A stretch of 64,000 bases of DNA, taken from assembly GCF_013184745.1 (NCBI RefSeq), contig NZ_JAATVU010000011.1, forward strand, positions 62,001-126,000. Direction: 5' to 3'. The DNA comes from Mangrovicoccus sp. HB161399. Lineage in GTDB: Bacteria; Pseudomonadota; Alphaproteobacteria; Rhodobacterales; Rhodobacteraceae. The notes under the pieces were generated by a model. The model had not been told where the DNA came from. It did not search any database and worked only from the letters and a program-made list of their open reading frames with translations. Position 1 is the stretch's first letter. Each line of letters opens with the position of its first letter. The position numbers were made by a program, and so were the translations under genes. This document shows positions 1-7,451 of this stretch, one piece after another.

Positions 1-209
1 GCATGGGGCTTGGGCTCTTCATCGCCAAGACCCTGCTGGAGCGTTCGGGCGCGAGCCTGCGCTTCTCCAACGGCCGCGACGTCCATGCCGGGGTGCAGCC
101 GGGCCAGGGCCAGCGCAGCGGCGCGATCATCGAAGTCACATGGCCGATGGACCGGCTGACCCGGTCCGAGCGCGGCGCCCTCGGCGAGAACGAGCCGATC
201 CGCGCCTAG
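1..209 (+). CDS. regB: RegB/PrrB-type redox sensor histidine kinase, C-terminal end (partial)
   Basis: Only the last 69 or so residues are present; the gene begins left of the window. The visible part is the end of a GHKL ATPase domain: the G2-box motif GLGLFIAK followed by a short beta-strand tail, ending at TAG. The wording of this stretch (TLLERSGASL) resembles RegB/PrrB of Rhodobacter, the membrane kinase that phosphorylates RegA in response to respiratory redox state and controls photosynthesis and cbb genes. A role upstream of the Calvin operon in this window would fit, but is inference. Other kinases share the G2 box, so the exact assignment is moderate. Confidence 0.65.
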   Translation, partial: MGLGLFIAKTLLERSGASLRFSNGRDVHAGVQPGQGQRSGAIIEVTWPMDRLTRSERGALGENEPIRA

Positions 210-384
210 CCTGCCGGGCCGCGCGCCCGGCGGCGGCCATGCCGGCGGTGCCGCAGATTTCATCGCGCGGTTGCAGCCGGATGCGGGAAGGCCCGGCGCG
301 GCGGTGCGGACCGCAGCGGCCGCCCGCCGATTAATGAACCATTAACCATTAGGCGTCACCGCTAGATCTGAGGATTCTTGCGGA

Positions 385-2007
385 TTGGCATACATGGATT
401 TTGTCGCGACCGGCCTGGCGATGGTGACCGTCGGCATTGCTTCGGCAATGGCCGGCCTGATGCTGCTGCGCCTTGCGGCGCCCGGCGGGCCCGGCGCGCC
501 GGCCGTCGCGCGCCATCCCGAGGAGGAGGGCATCGTCTACCTCTTCCGCGGCCGCACCCTGATCGACGCGACCGGCCGGGCCCTAGGGCTTCTTTCGGCG
601 GGACAGCCCGGCAGCGACGACTGGAGCCGCTTTCTCGCCACCTATGCCGTCCGCTTCTCCCGGCTGGAGCAGCGCCTTGCCGACCTGCGCGAAGGCGACG
701 TGGTCGAACTGGCCGAGAGCGGCAGCGGCCCGTCCGCTATGGTGATGCATGCAGAGCGCCACAACGGCGTGCTGCGCGCCGCGCTCTGCGAGCCGGTCGG
801 AGAGGAGCGTCCCGAACAGTTCGAGCGCTATGCGGTGCAGGCCATGGAGATGGAGCTCGACATGCTGCGCTGCGTTGCCGAGGACAGCCCGGTCCTGACC
901 TGGCGCCAGCAGCAGGACGGAACCGTGATCTGGGCCAACCGCGCCTACATGGCCGAGATGCAGCGCGAATACGGTGACGAGGCGCTGGCCTCCTGGCCGC
1001 CGCGGCAGGTCTTTCCCGGCCTCGACTTCGAGGCCTGGGAGGAGGAGGTGCCGCCGCGGCGGATCTCGCGGGCGACCCGCCAGGGCGAAAGCCCGCGCTG
1101 GTACGAGCTGCACAGCCGTCCGGGCGACGCGGCCAAGCTGTGCTTCGCCATGCCGATCGACCAGCTGGTCCAGGCCGAGGCCTCGCTGAAGGACTTCATC
1201 GGCACGCTGGGCAAGACCTTCGCCCAGCTGCCGATTGGGCTGGCGATCTTCGACGCCAAGCGGCGGCTGGTGCTGTTCAACCCGGCGCTGATCGACCTGA
1301 CCGCGCTGGGACCCGAGATGCTGACCCAGCGGCCGACGCTGCATGCCTTCCTCGACGCGCTGCGCGAGAACCAGCGCATCCCCGAGCCGCGCGACTACAA
1401 GAGCTGGCGGCTGCGCATCGCCCGGCTGGAGGCCGCTGCCGAGGACGGGCGCTACAAGGAGACCTGGACGCTGCCCACCGGCCAGACCTACCGGGTCACC
1501 GGCCAGCCGCATCCCGACGGGGCGGTGGCCTTCCTGTTCGAGGACATCTCTTCGGAAGTGTCGCTGAAGCGGCGGTTCCGGTCCGAGATCGACATGGGGC
1601 ATTCGGTGCTGAACGCCTTCGAGCAGGCGGTGGCGGTGTTCGATCCGGACGGGACGATGGTGCTGTCGAACGCGGCCTACGGCGAGCTCTGGGACGTGAT
1701 GCCGGAGACCGCGCTGGCCCGGATCACGCTGGGCGATGCCTTTCGCCACTGGGGGCTCGGCGATCCGCGCGACACCCTGCGCCGGGAGATCCGCGGCTTC
1801 GTTCTGGGCGAAGGCGCGCGCTGCAGCTTCTGCTTCCGGCTGCCGGGGACGGACGGGCTGCCGGTCATTGCGACGCTGCGCTCGCTGCCGCAGCGCGCCA
1901 CGCTGGTCGAATTCCGCAGCCTCTGTCCCGCGCTGGCGGAGGCCAAGGCACAGCAGGTGCGCGACCCGGAGCCTGCTGCGCCCGCCTTGCGCGAGGCGCG
2001 GGGCTGA
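385..2007 (+). CDS. membrane-anchored multi-PAS protein lacking a kinase domain
   Basis: A protein of 540 residues with one N-terminal transmembrane helix (about residues 8-30), then at least two or three PAS-like folds (about 150-210, 275-395 and 410-470), seen from the repeated pattern of a hydrophobic strand followed by a WANRAY, LFNPAL or LSNAAY type motif. No histidine phosphoacceptor box and no GHKL ATPase motifs follow, so it cannot act as a kinase by itself. The start is uncertain: a GAGGA at 370-374 is 10 bases before TTG 385, while ATG 394 lacks a well-placed ribosome binding site. It probably senses redox or a small ligand at the membrane and signals through a partner. The partner is unknown. 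Confidence 0.8.
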   Translation: MAYMDFVATGLAMVTVGIASAMAGLMLLRLAAPGGPGAPAVARHPEEEGIVYLFRGRTLIDATGRALGLLSAGQPGSDDWSRFLATYAVRFSRLEQRLADLREGDVVELAESGSGPSAMVMHAERHNGVLRAALCEPVGEERPEQFERYAVQAMEMELDMLRCVAEDSPVLTWRQQQDGTVIWANRAYMAEMQREYGDEALASWPPRQVFPGLDFEAWEEEVPPRRISRATRQGESPRWYELHSRPGDAAKLCFAMPIDQLVQAEASLKDFIGTLGKTFAQLPIGLAIFDAKRRLVLFNPALIDLTALGPEMLTQRPTLHAFLDALRENQRIPEPRDYKSWRLRIARLEAAAEDGRYKETWTLPTGQTYRVTGQPHPDGAVAFLFEDISSEVSLKRRFRSEIDMGHSVLNAFEQAVAVFDPDGTMVLSNAAYGELWDVMPETALARITLGDAFRHWGLGDPRDTLRREIRGFVLGEGARCSFCFRLPGTDGLPVIATLRSLPQRATLVEFRSLCPALAEAKAQQVRDPEPAAPALREARG

Positions 2008-2694
2008 GCCCATAGGGACGCGGCCTGCATGCAGCGATGTCACCGGTGCCGGAGGCAGCCGGTGCTTGCACGTGCTTCCGGCATCTTCTGCCTTTGAACT
2101 GGACACTGCCGGTCTGCCCGGGCGGCGCAGGACGCGGCAGGGCTTGAGGCGGCGTCTGCCGCCATGTCGGCTAAGGTGGTGCCGGGCGGCCGGCTCTTTC
2201 GGGAGCGAAAGCGCTGCCGTAGCCTGATCATGGCGGCCGGCAGGACAGGGAAGGTGCGGGCCATGGCGGATGGCGGTGCTGCTGCCGGTCCGCGGAATCG
2301 CCGGTCGGACGCGCGGATCTGGTTCGGACGAAATTGCGGCCGCCGTGACGAAGGGCGGCCTGTTCAGGATTGCGGAAAAAGGCCGGCCTGCGCTGCAGGC
2401 AGCTTCGAAGAGACGGCGGGAGATCAGCACCTGCTGGCGGGCGGCCGCAAGTGCGCCGCGGCAGGGCGGAGGCGCGCCCGGAACCTGGATGGCGGGCCCG
2501 AGCTTGCGCCAAGTCGCGCCATCGGTCCGCAAGCCATGGCGACTGTCGGCAGCTGCCGCAGCGAAATGGCCTTGTCCGGGAGACGCGGATAAAAGACGTC
2601 GTGCGATGCGGCAGGCTGCGCGCGGCGGCCGGGATCTGACTGCCGCCAAGTCCGCCGCCGCCTTGCCGTCCTCCGTTGGCCGCGCGGGCCGGGG
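2008..2694. other. gene-poor stretch of about 690 bases
   Basis: Several open frames exist on both strands, but none shows a recognisable motif, a good ribosome binding site or the codon pattern of the neighbours. I see no gene, RNA or clear repeat here. It separates the PAS gene from the convergent lytic transglycosylase gene. Confidence 0.5.
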
Positions 2695-3834
2695 CTAGTT
2701 CCGCAGCACCGTGCAGACCGAACCGTATTGCCGGACCTGGTTGCACAGGCTGACGGCTTCGCGCCGCGAGGATGCGCCGATCTGGGCGGTGTACTGGCGG
2801 CCGCGCATCGAGGCGAGCTGGACCCGCGCGATCACCGGGTCGTGGCGCTGCAGTACAGGGTTTCGCCGCGCCGCCGAACGGTAGCGCTCGGCCGCCACGT
2901 TCCGGTTGGTATGGGCGGCGACGATCACGGCCCAAGGCGAAAGCGCGGGCTCGGTGCGGTATTGCGGAATGCGCCGGGCGGAGGCCATCTCGATGCAGGA
3001 CTCGCCGAAGGAGCGGTCCGCCGCGAGGGCCAGGTCGACCTTTTCCGGCGGCCGGTCTCGCCAGTCCGCGGCGCTGTGTCCGGTGATGCCGGCGACATAG
3101 GCGCGGGTTTCGCCGGGCAGGCCGCCGCTGTGGTCGAGATAGCGCGCCACCCGTTCCTCGCCGCCGTTATAGGCCGCCGCGGCGAGACCGAGATTGCCGT
3201 AGGAATCGCGCAGCTCGGCCAGGTAGGCCGCCGAGGCGGCAAGCGCCGCAGCCGGGTTGAAGGGATCGTCCAAGCCGCGCAGCTTGGCGGTGCCGGGCAT
3301 GAACTGGGCGATGCCGAGCGCGCCGGCCGGGCTGATCGCATAGGGGTCGAACAGGCTTTCCCGCCAGATCAGCCGCGCGAAGAAACCGGGCGGCAGGCCG
3401 TTGGCCTTGGCAAGGGTCTCGATCGCGCTGCAGGTATCCTCGACCCGCTGGGCCAGGCGGATGCAGATCAGCCCCTGGCCGTCGCAGTCCGGATCGGGCT
3501 CGTGCAGGCGCTTGCCGTCGGAGGCATAGGCCGAGCCGGGCCGGGGCACCGGCCGGTCGCTGGCCAGCGGGGCGCGCGGCTCCGAAAGGCCGGGCCGGGC
3601 GGAGGGGCGCGGCGGTTCCGCCAGCGGCGGCAGCGCGGCTTCCGGCGGGCCGAAGCGCGGGGCGGGCGGCAGCGGCACCGCCTCCGGCGCGGTGTCCCGC
3701 GGGGCAGGCAGCGGCGGGATGGCGGCCAGGGCCACCGGCTCTGCCGCAGGGGACCCTGCCGCCTCCGGAAGCGCCAGGGCAGGGGATCCGGCCGCGATGG
3801 CCAGCACCAGGGCAGTCGCAAGGGCAGGTCTCAT
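2695..3834 (-). CDS. lytic murein transglycosylase with SPOR domain
   Basis: This 379-residue periplasmic enzyme cleaves peptidoglycan glycan strands. The start at 3834 is supported by GAGGAG just upstream and by a signal peptide at residues 1-22 (MRPALATALV...ALA). A proline/alanine-rich linker (about 25-105) leads to an SLT goslin-like domain with the catalytic glutamate at about residue 159 (WRESLFDP), then GALGIAQFMPGTA and AAYNGGEERV, all SLT family 1 signatures. The C-terminus (about 340-379) looks like a SPOR domain (YTAQIGASSRREA), which binds denuded glycan at the division site. It is probably a septal peptidoglycan remodelling enzyme. A longer upstream frame would hide the signal peptide, so it was rejected. 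Confidence 0.88.
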   Translation of the reverse strand: MRPALATALVLAIAAGSPALALPEAAGSPAAEPVALAAIPPLPAPRDTAPEAVPLPPAPRFGPPEAALPPLAEPPRPSARPGLSEPRAPLASDRPVPRPGSAYASDGKRLHEPDPDCDGQGLICIRLAQRVEDTCSAIETLAKANGLPPGFFARLIWRESLFDPYAISPAGALGIAQFMPGTAKLRGLDDPFNPAAALAASAAYLAELRDSYGNLGLAAAAYNGGEERVARYLDHSGGLPGETRAYVAGITGHSAADWRDRPPEKVDLALAADRSFGESCIEMASARRIPQYRTEPALSPWAVIVAAHTNRNVAAERYRSAARRNPVLQRHDPVIARVQLASMRGRQYTAQIGASSRREAVSLCNQVRQYGSVCTVLRN

Positions 3835-4029
3835 CGCGCACTCCTCGCATCCATGCCTGCAGTATGGCCGATTCGCCTGCCTCTCCGGGCTGCGACGCAA
3901 TGGCCGGGCTGCCCAAGGCGTAAGCTCTGCTTAAGCAACCGGGCGATCGGGACACGGAATCCGGCCCCCCGCCCTTTTCCCGGGGCCATATTTGACCTAT
4001 CTTGAATATCAACCGAAGAGGATTGTTTC

Positions 4030-4338
4030 ATGCCGCATCTCGTACGCGTCTATATCCGCCAGGTCATCATCGGCTTCGGGCTGTCCGCGGCCTTCGTGAC
4101 CGCACTGCTCTGGCTGAACGTGGCCAATCTCTGGCACCTGGTCTCCAGCGACAGTGCCGGAGGGATCGCCGTGATGATGCTCTGGGTGTTCAACGGGATC
4201 GTCTTTGCCGGCGTTCAGTTCGCCCTGGCGCTGCCCTCGGGGCGCGATGAGGGCAAGGGCGGCGGCCGCCGCGATGCCCTTCCGGTCATGCTGGCCGAGC
4301 CGGTTCCGGTCCGCGCGGAGCATCCGCGCCGCCGCTGA
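4030..4338 (+). CDS. small two-helix inner-membrane protein
   Basis: A 102-residue protein with two predicted transmembrane helices, about residues 12-38 and 46-68, joined by a short loop. The C-terminal tail is basic and proline-rich, probably cytoplasmic. A good ribosome binding site (GAAGAGGA) precedes ATG 4030. I do not recognise a family with a known function. It stands between two oppositely oriented genes and does not look like part of an operon. Confidence 0.7.
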   Translation: MPHLVRVYIRQVIIGFGLSAAFVTALLWLNVANLWHLVSSDSAGGIAVMMLWVFNGIVFAGVQFALALPSGRDEGKGGGRRDALPVMLAEPVPVRAEHPRRR

Positions 4339-4359
4339 CGGCAAGCAGGACCGCGCGGG

Positions 4360-4680
4360 TCAGTCCCGCCCGGTCCAGGCCCGCCTTGCCTCGCATTCGA
4401 TCGCGTGGCGCATTTCCAGGTCTGCAAGCCGCGCCATCGCGGCTTTCCGCGTTTCCGGCTCCTGCGCTTCCGCGAGAATGCGGCGCTGGGCTTCGATCTC
4501 TTTCTTCAGCTGGATTTCCCGCGGCAGCGCGCCCTCGCGGGCCATGATGCGGAACCCGGCCGCCTCGGCGGTGTCGGGATCGGTGGCAGGCAGGGGCTTG
4601 CCCGCTCCGGGAAGGTTGTCGAACTGGCCCTGGGCCTCGGCCTTGCGGATCTGCCGCTCGGCCATGATGCGGAATTTCAT
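4360..4680 (-). CDS. DUF1992 (DnaJ-homologue type) protein
   Basis: A 106-residue soluble protein. The N-terminus (MKFRIMAERQIRKAEAQGQF followed by a DNLPGAGKPL motif) is the hallmark of DUF1992, a conserved domain also found in the eukaryotic DNAJC28 protein; its biochemical role is unknown. The rest is helical and charged. ATG 4680 was chosen because GGAGGA sits 7-12 bases upstream and the family motif begins right at the start; an in-frame extension upstream has no family similarity. Monocistronic, convergent with the small membrane protein gene. Confidence 0.85.
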   Translation of the reverse strand: MKFRIMAERQIRKAEAQGQFDNLPGAGKPLPATDPDTAEAAGFRIMAREGALPREIQLKKEIEAQRRILAEAQEPETRKAAMARLADLEMRHAIECEARRAWTGRD

Positions 4681-4968
4681 CGGGGACGTCCTCCGTCCGG
4701 AGAGGAATGAAGGCGGGGACCGCACGCAACCGTGGAGGCATGCATTCCCGAGGACCTGTATATACAGGTGGGCGCCAGATAACCGGACCAGGGCCCGGCC
4801 AGAGCCAGCTCCCTCGGAGTTGCTTAAGGCCACCGGAATTTTGCCACAGACACGGGAAGGGCAGATCCGCCAGCGCAGAACCTAAGGCCGCGGCGCAGCA
4901 TGCGCAAGGGGCGTGTCGCGGGAATCGTCAACGCCTGCGTGATCGGCCGGCGCGCCCCCTTGCCCTGT

Positions 4969-4983
4969 GTTCATGGATTGTTC
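4969..4983 (+). promoter_or_regulatory. LexA (SOS) box upstream of mmcB
   Basis: The sequence GTTCATGGATTGTTC matches exactly the alphaproteobacterial LexA operator GTTC-N7-GTTC. It ends 11 bases before the mmcB start codon, so bound LexA would block transcription start or elongation. mmcB is a known SOS gene in Caulobacter, which supports the call. Confidence 0.85.
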
Positions 4984-4994
4984 AAGATCGTCCC

Positions 4995-5465
4995 ATGTCC
5001 GCCGATCCTGCCTCCCTCACGCCCGGCCAGCAACTGGCCCGCGGTACCTGCCGCCACCTGCGCGACATGGGATTCGCCGCGCTGGAGGAATTCGTGCCTG
5101 CGCGCGGGCTGCGGGCGGATGTCATGGCGCTGGGGCCGAAGGGCGAGATCTGGATCGTCGAGTGCAAGTCGGGCCGCGCCGATTTCATGTCGGACCGCAA
5201 GTGGCAGGGCTATCTCGACTGGTGCGACCGCTATTTCTGGGCGGTGGATGCGGATTTCCCGGTGGAGCTGCTGCCGCAGGAAACCGGGCTGATCTTCGCC
5301 GATGCGTGGGACGGAGAGATCCAGCGGATGGGACCCGAGGCGAAGCTGGCCCCGGCGCGGCGCACGAAGCTCATCCGCAGCTTCGCGCGCCAGGCCGCGT
5401 CCCGGCTGCAGGCGCTGCGCGATCCGGGCGTGGCGGCGTTCCTGCCGTCCGAGGGCCCGGACTGA
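4995..5465 (+). CDS. mmcB: MmcB family DNA repair protein
   Basis: A 156-residue protein. The middle carries a PD-(D/E)xK-like nuclease core: LRADVMALGPKG, then IWIVECKSGRADF (acidic residue plus ExK), then DWCDRYFWAV. MmcB is an SOS-induced alphaproteobacterial protein that takes part in damage tolerance together with the ImuAB/DnaE2 mutasome. The ATG at 4995 starts MSADPASLTPGQQLARG, typical of the family; the longer upstream frame runs through the LexA box and was rejected. It is probably transcribed alone under LexA control. Confidence 0.88.
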   Translation: MSADPASLTPGQQLARGTCRHLRDMGFAALEEFVPARGLRADVMALGPKGEIWIVECKSGRADFMSDRKWQGYLDWCDRYFWAVDADFPVELLPQETGLIFADAWDGEIQRMGPEAKLAPARRTKLIRSFARQAASRLQALRDPGVAAFLPSEGPD

Positions 5466-5468
5466 GCC

Positions 5469-5657
5469 TCAGCGCTTCATCTGCTTCGCAGTCTCCGCGG
5501 CGGCGATGATTTCCTCGGCGATTTCCATCGCCTCGTCCGGCTCGAAATCCATCGCGACCTCCTGGCCTTCCGCGGCCACGAAGATCCGGACCATCCCCAG
5601 CGAGGTGGGGCCGATCTGCAGATCTGCGGAGGTGTCGCTTTCGTCGTTGATCCCCAT
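5469..5657 (-). CDS. small DUF6324-like protein
   Basis: A 62-residue acidic protein. The start MGINDESDTSADLQIGPTS and the pattern GMVRIFVAAEGQEV followed by an acidic helix (DEAMEIAEEIIAAAE) match the DUF6324 family, conserved and uncharacterised in Rhodobacterales. AAGGAG lies 8 bases upstream of ATG 5657. Convergent with mmcB, only 3 bases apart, and divergent from the GNAT gene. No function can be assigned. Confidence 0.8.
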   Translation of the reverse strand: MGINDESDTSADLQIGPTSLGMVRIFVAAEGQEVAMDFEPDEAMEIAEEIIAAAETAKQMKR

Positions 5658-5721
5658 GGTGAGACTCCTTTCACTTGATGCGCGTAGCCAAAGGCGCGCA
5701 GGCTGGCAAGCGGAGGACATC

Positions 5722-6207
5722 ATGGATGACGCGTGGCAATTGCGGGACCTGGCGCCGGGCGATCTTGGATGGATCATCGCCGAGCACGGCCGCCACTTCG
5801 TCGGCAGGGAGGGATTCGATCCCGATTACGAACGGCTTGTGGCCGAGGTGCTGGTCAATTTCCTCGTCCAGCGCGACCCCGGGCGCGACCGGATCTGGAT
5901 CGCGGCGCGGGACGGCCGTCCGGGCGGCTCGATTCTCTGCGCGGGCGAGGGCGACGAGGCGCGGCTGAGATTTTTCTACGTCCATCCGGAGGCGCGCGGC
6001 CATGGGGTGGGGCGGATGCTCTTGCGGCGGCTGATCGACCACGCGCGGGAGCAGGGATTCGAGCGCGTGATTCTCTCCACCCATGCCGAGCAGGAGGCCG
6101 CCTGCCGCCTCTATTCCAAGGCGGGCTTCACCTGCATCGACAGCGCGCCCTCGCATTCCTGGGGCCGTCCGCTGACCGAGCAGACCTGGGTTCTGGCGCT
6201 CGACTGA
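5722..6207 (+). CDS. GNAT family N-acetyltransferase
   Basis: A 161-residue acetyl-CoA dependent acyltransferase. The GNAT core is seen as strand beta4 LRFFYVHPEARGHGVGRML, which includes the acetyl-CoA binding R/Q-x-x-G-x-G/A loop (RGHGVG), followed by the helix LLRRLIDHAREQGFERVIL and the C-terminal YSKAGF motif. ATG 5722 follows GGAGGA at a good distance. In related genomes this domain is often fused behind a MarR repressor; here no HTH precedes it. The substrate is unknown. Confidence 0.85.
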   Translation: MDDAWQLRDLAPGDLGWIIAEHGRHFVGREGFDPDYERLVAEVLVNFLVQRDPGRDRIWIAARDGRPGGSILCAGEGDEARLRFFYVHPEARGHGVGRMLLRRLIDHAREQGFERVILSTHAEQEAACRLYSKAGFTCIDSAPSHSWGRPLTEQTWVLALD

Positions 6208-6285
6208 ATCTGCCGCGGCGGCATCGCATTTTCTTCGCAAACCGGCTTGCAATCCTGAGCGTGCCTTTGTAGAGGAAGGCTCCGG

Positions 6286-6362
6286 GCCGCCTTAGCTCAG
6301 TTGGTTAGAGCGCTGGATTGTGGATCCAGAGGTCCCCTGTTCAAGCCAGGGAGGCGGTACCA
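6286..6362 (+). tRNA. tRNA-His (anticodon GTG)
   Basis: Cloverleaf read directly: acceptor strand GCCGCCT pairs with AGGCGGT (G1-U72 wobble), D arm TAGCTCAGTTGGTTAGAGC, anticodon stem CTGGA/TCCAG with loop TTGTGGA (anticodon GTG), T arm CCCTG-TTCAAGC-CAGGG, discriminator A73 and encoded CCA at 6360-6362. There is no C73 to pair with a G-1, and base 72 is U. This is the derived alphaproteobacterial form of tRNA-His that has lost the otherwise universal G-1. Confidence 0.95.
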
Positions 6363-6388
6363 TCTAAACCCTTAATCGGGTTGAACGA

Positions 6389-6423
6389 AAAGGCCCGTGT
6401 CGAGATTGTCGATGCGGGCCTTT
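6389..6423 (+). terminator. hairpin terminator behind tRNA-His
   Basis: A perfect 9-bp stem AAAGGCCCG/CGGGCCTTT with a 17-base loop, ending in a short T run, 26 bases after the tRNA. The loop is long for an intrinsic terminator, so the efficiency is uncertain. Confidence 0.6.
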
Positions 6424-6485
6424 CGCGTTTCCAGCCGACCCAGGTCCGTTTCAGGTCCGTGGCGGCTTCCGGGATTGGAGTCGGG

Positions 6486-7001
6486 ATGGACAAGGAAGAC
6501 CTTCTTCGCGAACTGAATGCTGCGCGGCCCCTCAACCTGTTCTCGCTCTATACGGCGCAGCAGGCGGAGTACCTGGCGCTGGTGGGTACGGAAATCTCGG
6601 AGCTGTCGTCGTCTTGGGGAGATGGTGCCCTCATTGATGGCGAAGAACTTGTGCGCTGCACCGGGCTTTTCTGGCTGTGGGTGCTTGGAGCCTACGAGGT
6701 CCTGCGCACGATGGATCAGAACGCGGAGTGTTTCGCCACTGGCTTGCAACAGCGGATCAAGGCGGAAAAGCAGATCATCGCACAGATCCGCATGCCATTC
6801 GCAAAGCAGGAATTGAATCGGAGGGGCGGGCCTGTCTACGCTGAATTGTCCGTCACCGGCTTCGAGAAGGGGCCGTATTACGACATTGGCGGCGAGAGGT
6901 TCCGGCTTCCTGAGGTGATCGGACGTTTCCTCGATCTGATGAACAGCATCGGGCCGGAGAACATCCTACAGGAAATCCCGGCGCGGCGCACAACCGACTA
7001 G
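6486..7001 (+). CDS. orphan protein beside tRNA-His
   Basis: A 171-residue soluble protein. ATG 6486 starts MDKEDLLRELNAARPLNLFS. It is mostly helical by appearance, with no signal peptide, membrane helix or motif I recognise. Base composition is visibly lower in GC than the flanking genes, with mixed third positions, and the gene lies directly behind a tRNA, a favoured integration site. I therefore suspect recent acquisition, although no integrase or duplicated tRNA end is present. Weak ribosome binding site (GGGATG overlap). Function unknown. Confidence 0.65.
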   Translation: MDKEDLLRELNAARPLNLFSLYTAQQAEYLALVGTEISELSSSWGDGALIDGEELVRCTGLFWLWVLGAYEVLRTMDQNAECFATGLQQRIKAEKQIIAQIRMPFAKQELNRRGGPVYAELSVTGFEKGPYYDIGGERFRLPEVIGRFLDLMNSIGPENILQEIPARRTTD

Positions 7002-7136
7002 CAGGCCACCCCGGCGGGTATTGTCTCCGCTTGGATTTCAGGAACTCCCCGCGAGTCGTGTCCACTCCGGCGGGCGGAACTGCGGCAACGCTACCACCGA
7101 TTGCAGGCTCCTCCCAGCGGGGACTGAGCGGGCCGG

Positions 7137-7451
7137 TCAGTCGGTGCCGCCGGTTTCCACCGCAATCTCCTGCCGCAGCGTGCCGTCCCGGCCGAAGATC
7201 AGGATGCGGCTGTCGCCGGTGACCACGGCGTACCAGCCGGGACCGGCGGTGACCGCGACCGGCGAGACGCCGTCGGGCAGGGACAGCTCGGCGGGAAGGG
7301 CAACCTTGGCGCTGCCGCCGGAGAAGCGCATGACAAAGAGCCCGATGATCGTTATGAGGCCCAGAATCATTACACCCGTCAGCACAGTCACCAGCCGCCT
7401 GAGGAATTTCAGCGGGGCCGGTTCCTGATAGTCCTCCGGAGTCCTCTCCAT
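7137..7451 (-). CDS. DUF6476 single-pass membrane protein
   Basis: A 104-residue protein with one transmembrane helix (about 18-40, LVTVLTGVMILGLITIIGLF) followed by a small periplasmic beta domain (DGVSPVAVTAGPGWYAVVT...RILIFGRDGTLRQEI). This layout matches DUF6476, a Rhodobacterales family often found next to rluA. Its ATG at 7451 overlaps, on the opposite strand, the ATG of rluA at 7450, so the two genes share two bases of start codon. GAGGAG lies about 14 bases upstream. Function unknown. Confidence 0.8.
   Translation of the reverse strand: MERTPEDYQEPAPLKFLRRLVTVLTGVMILGLITIIGLFVMRFSGGSAKVALPAELSLPDGVSPVAVTAGPGWYAVVTGDSRILIFGRDGTLRQEIAVETGGTD

Noticed and set aside
583-2649. 688-codon open frame on the minus strand
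   Set aside because: Antisense to the PAS gene; long open frames opposite GC-rich genes are expected from biased third positions. No motif.
6285-6285. G6285 as a canonical G-1 of tRNA-His
   Set aside because: The opposite base is A73, which cannot pair with it, and position 72 is U, as in the G-1-less alphaproteobacterial type.
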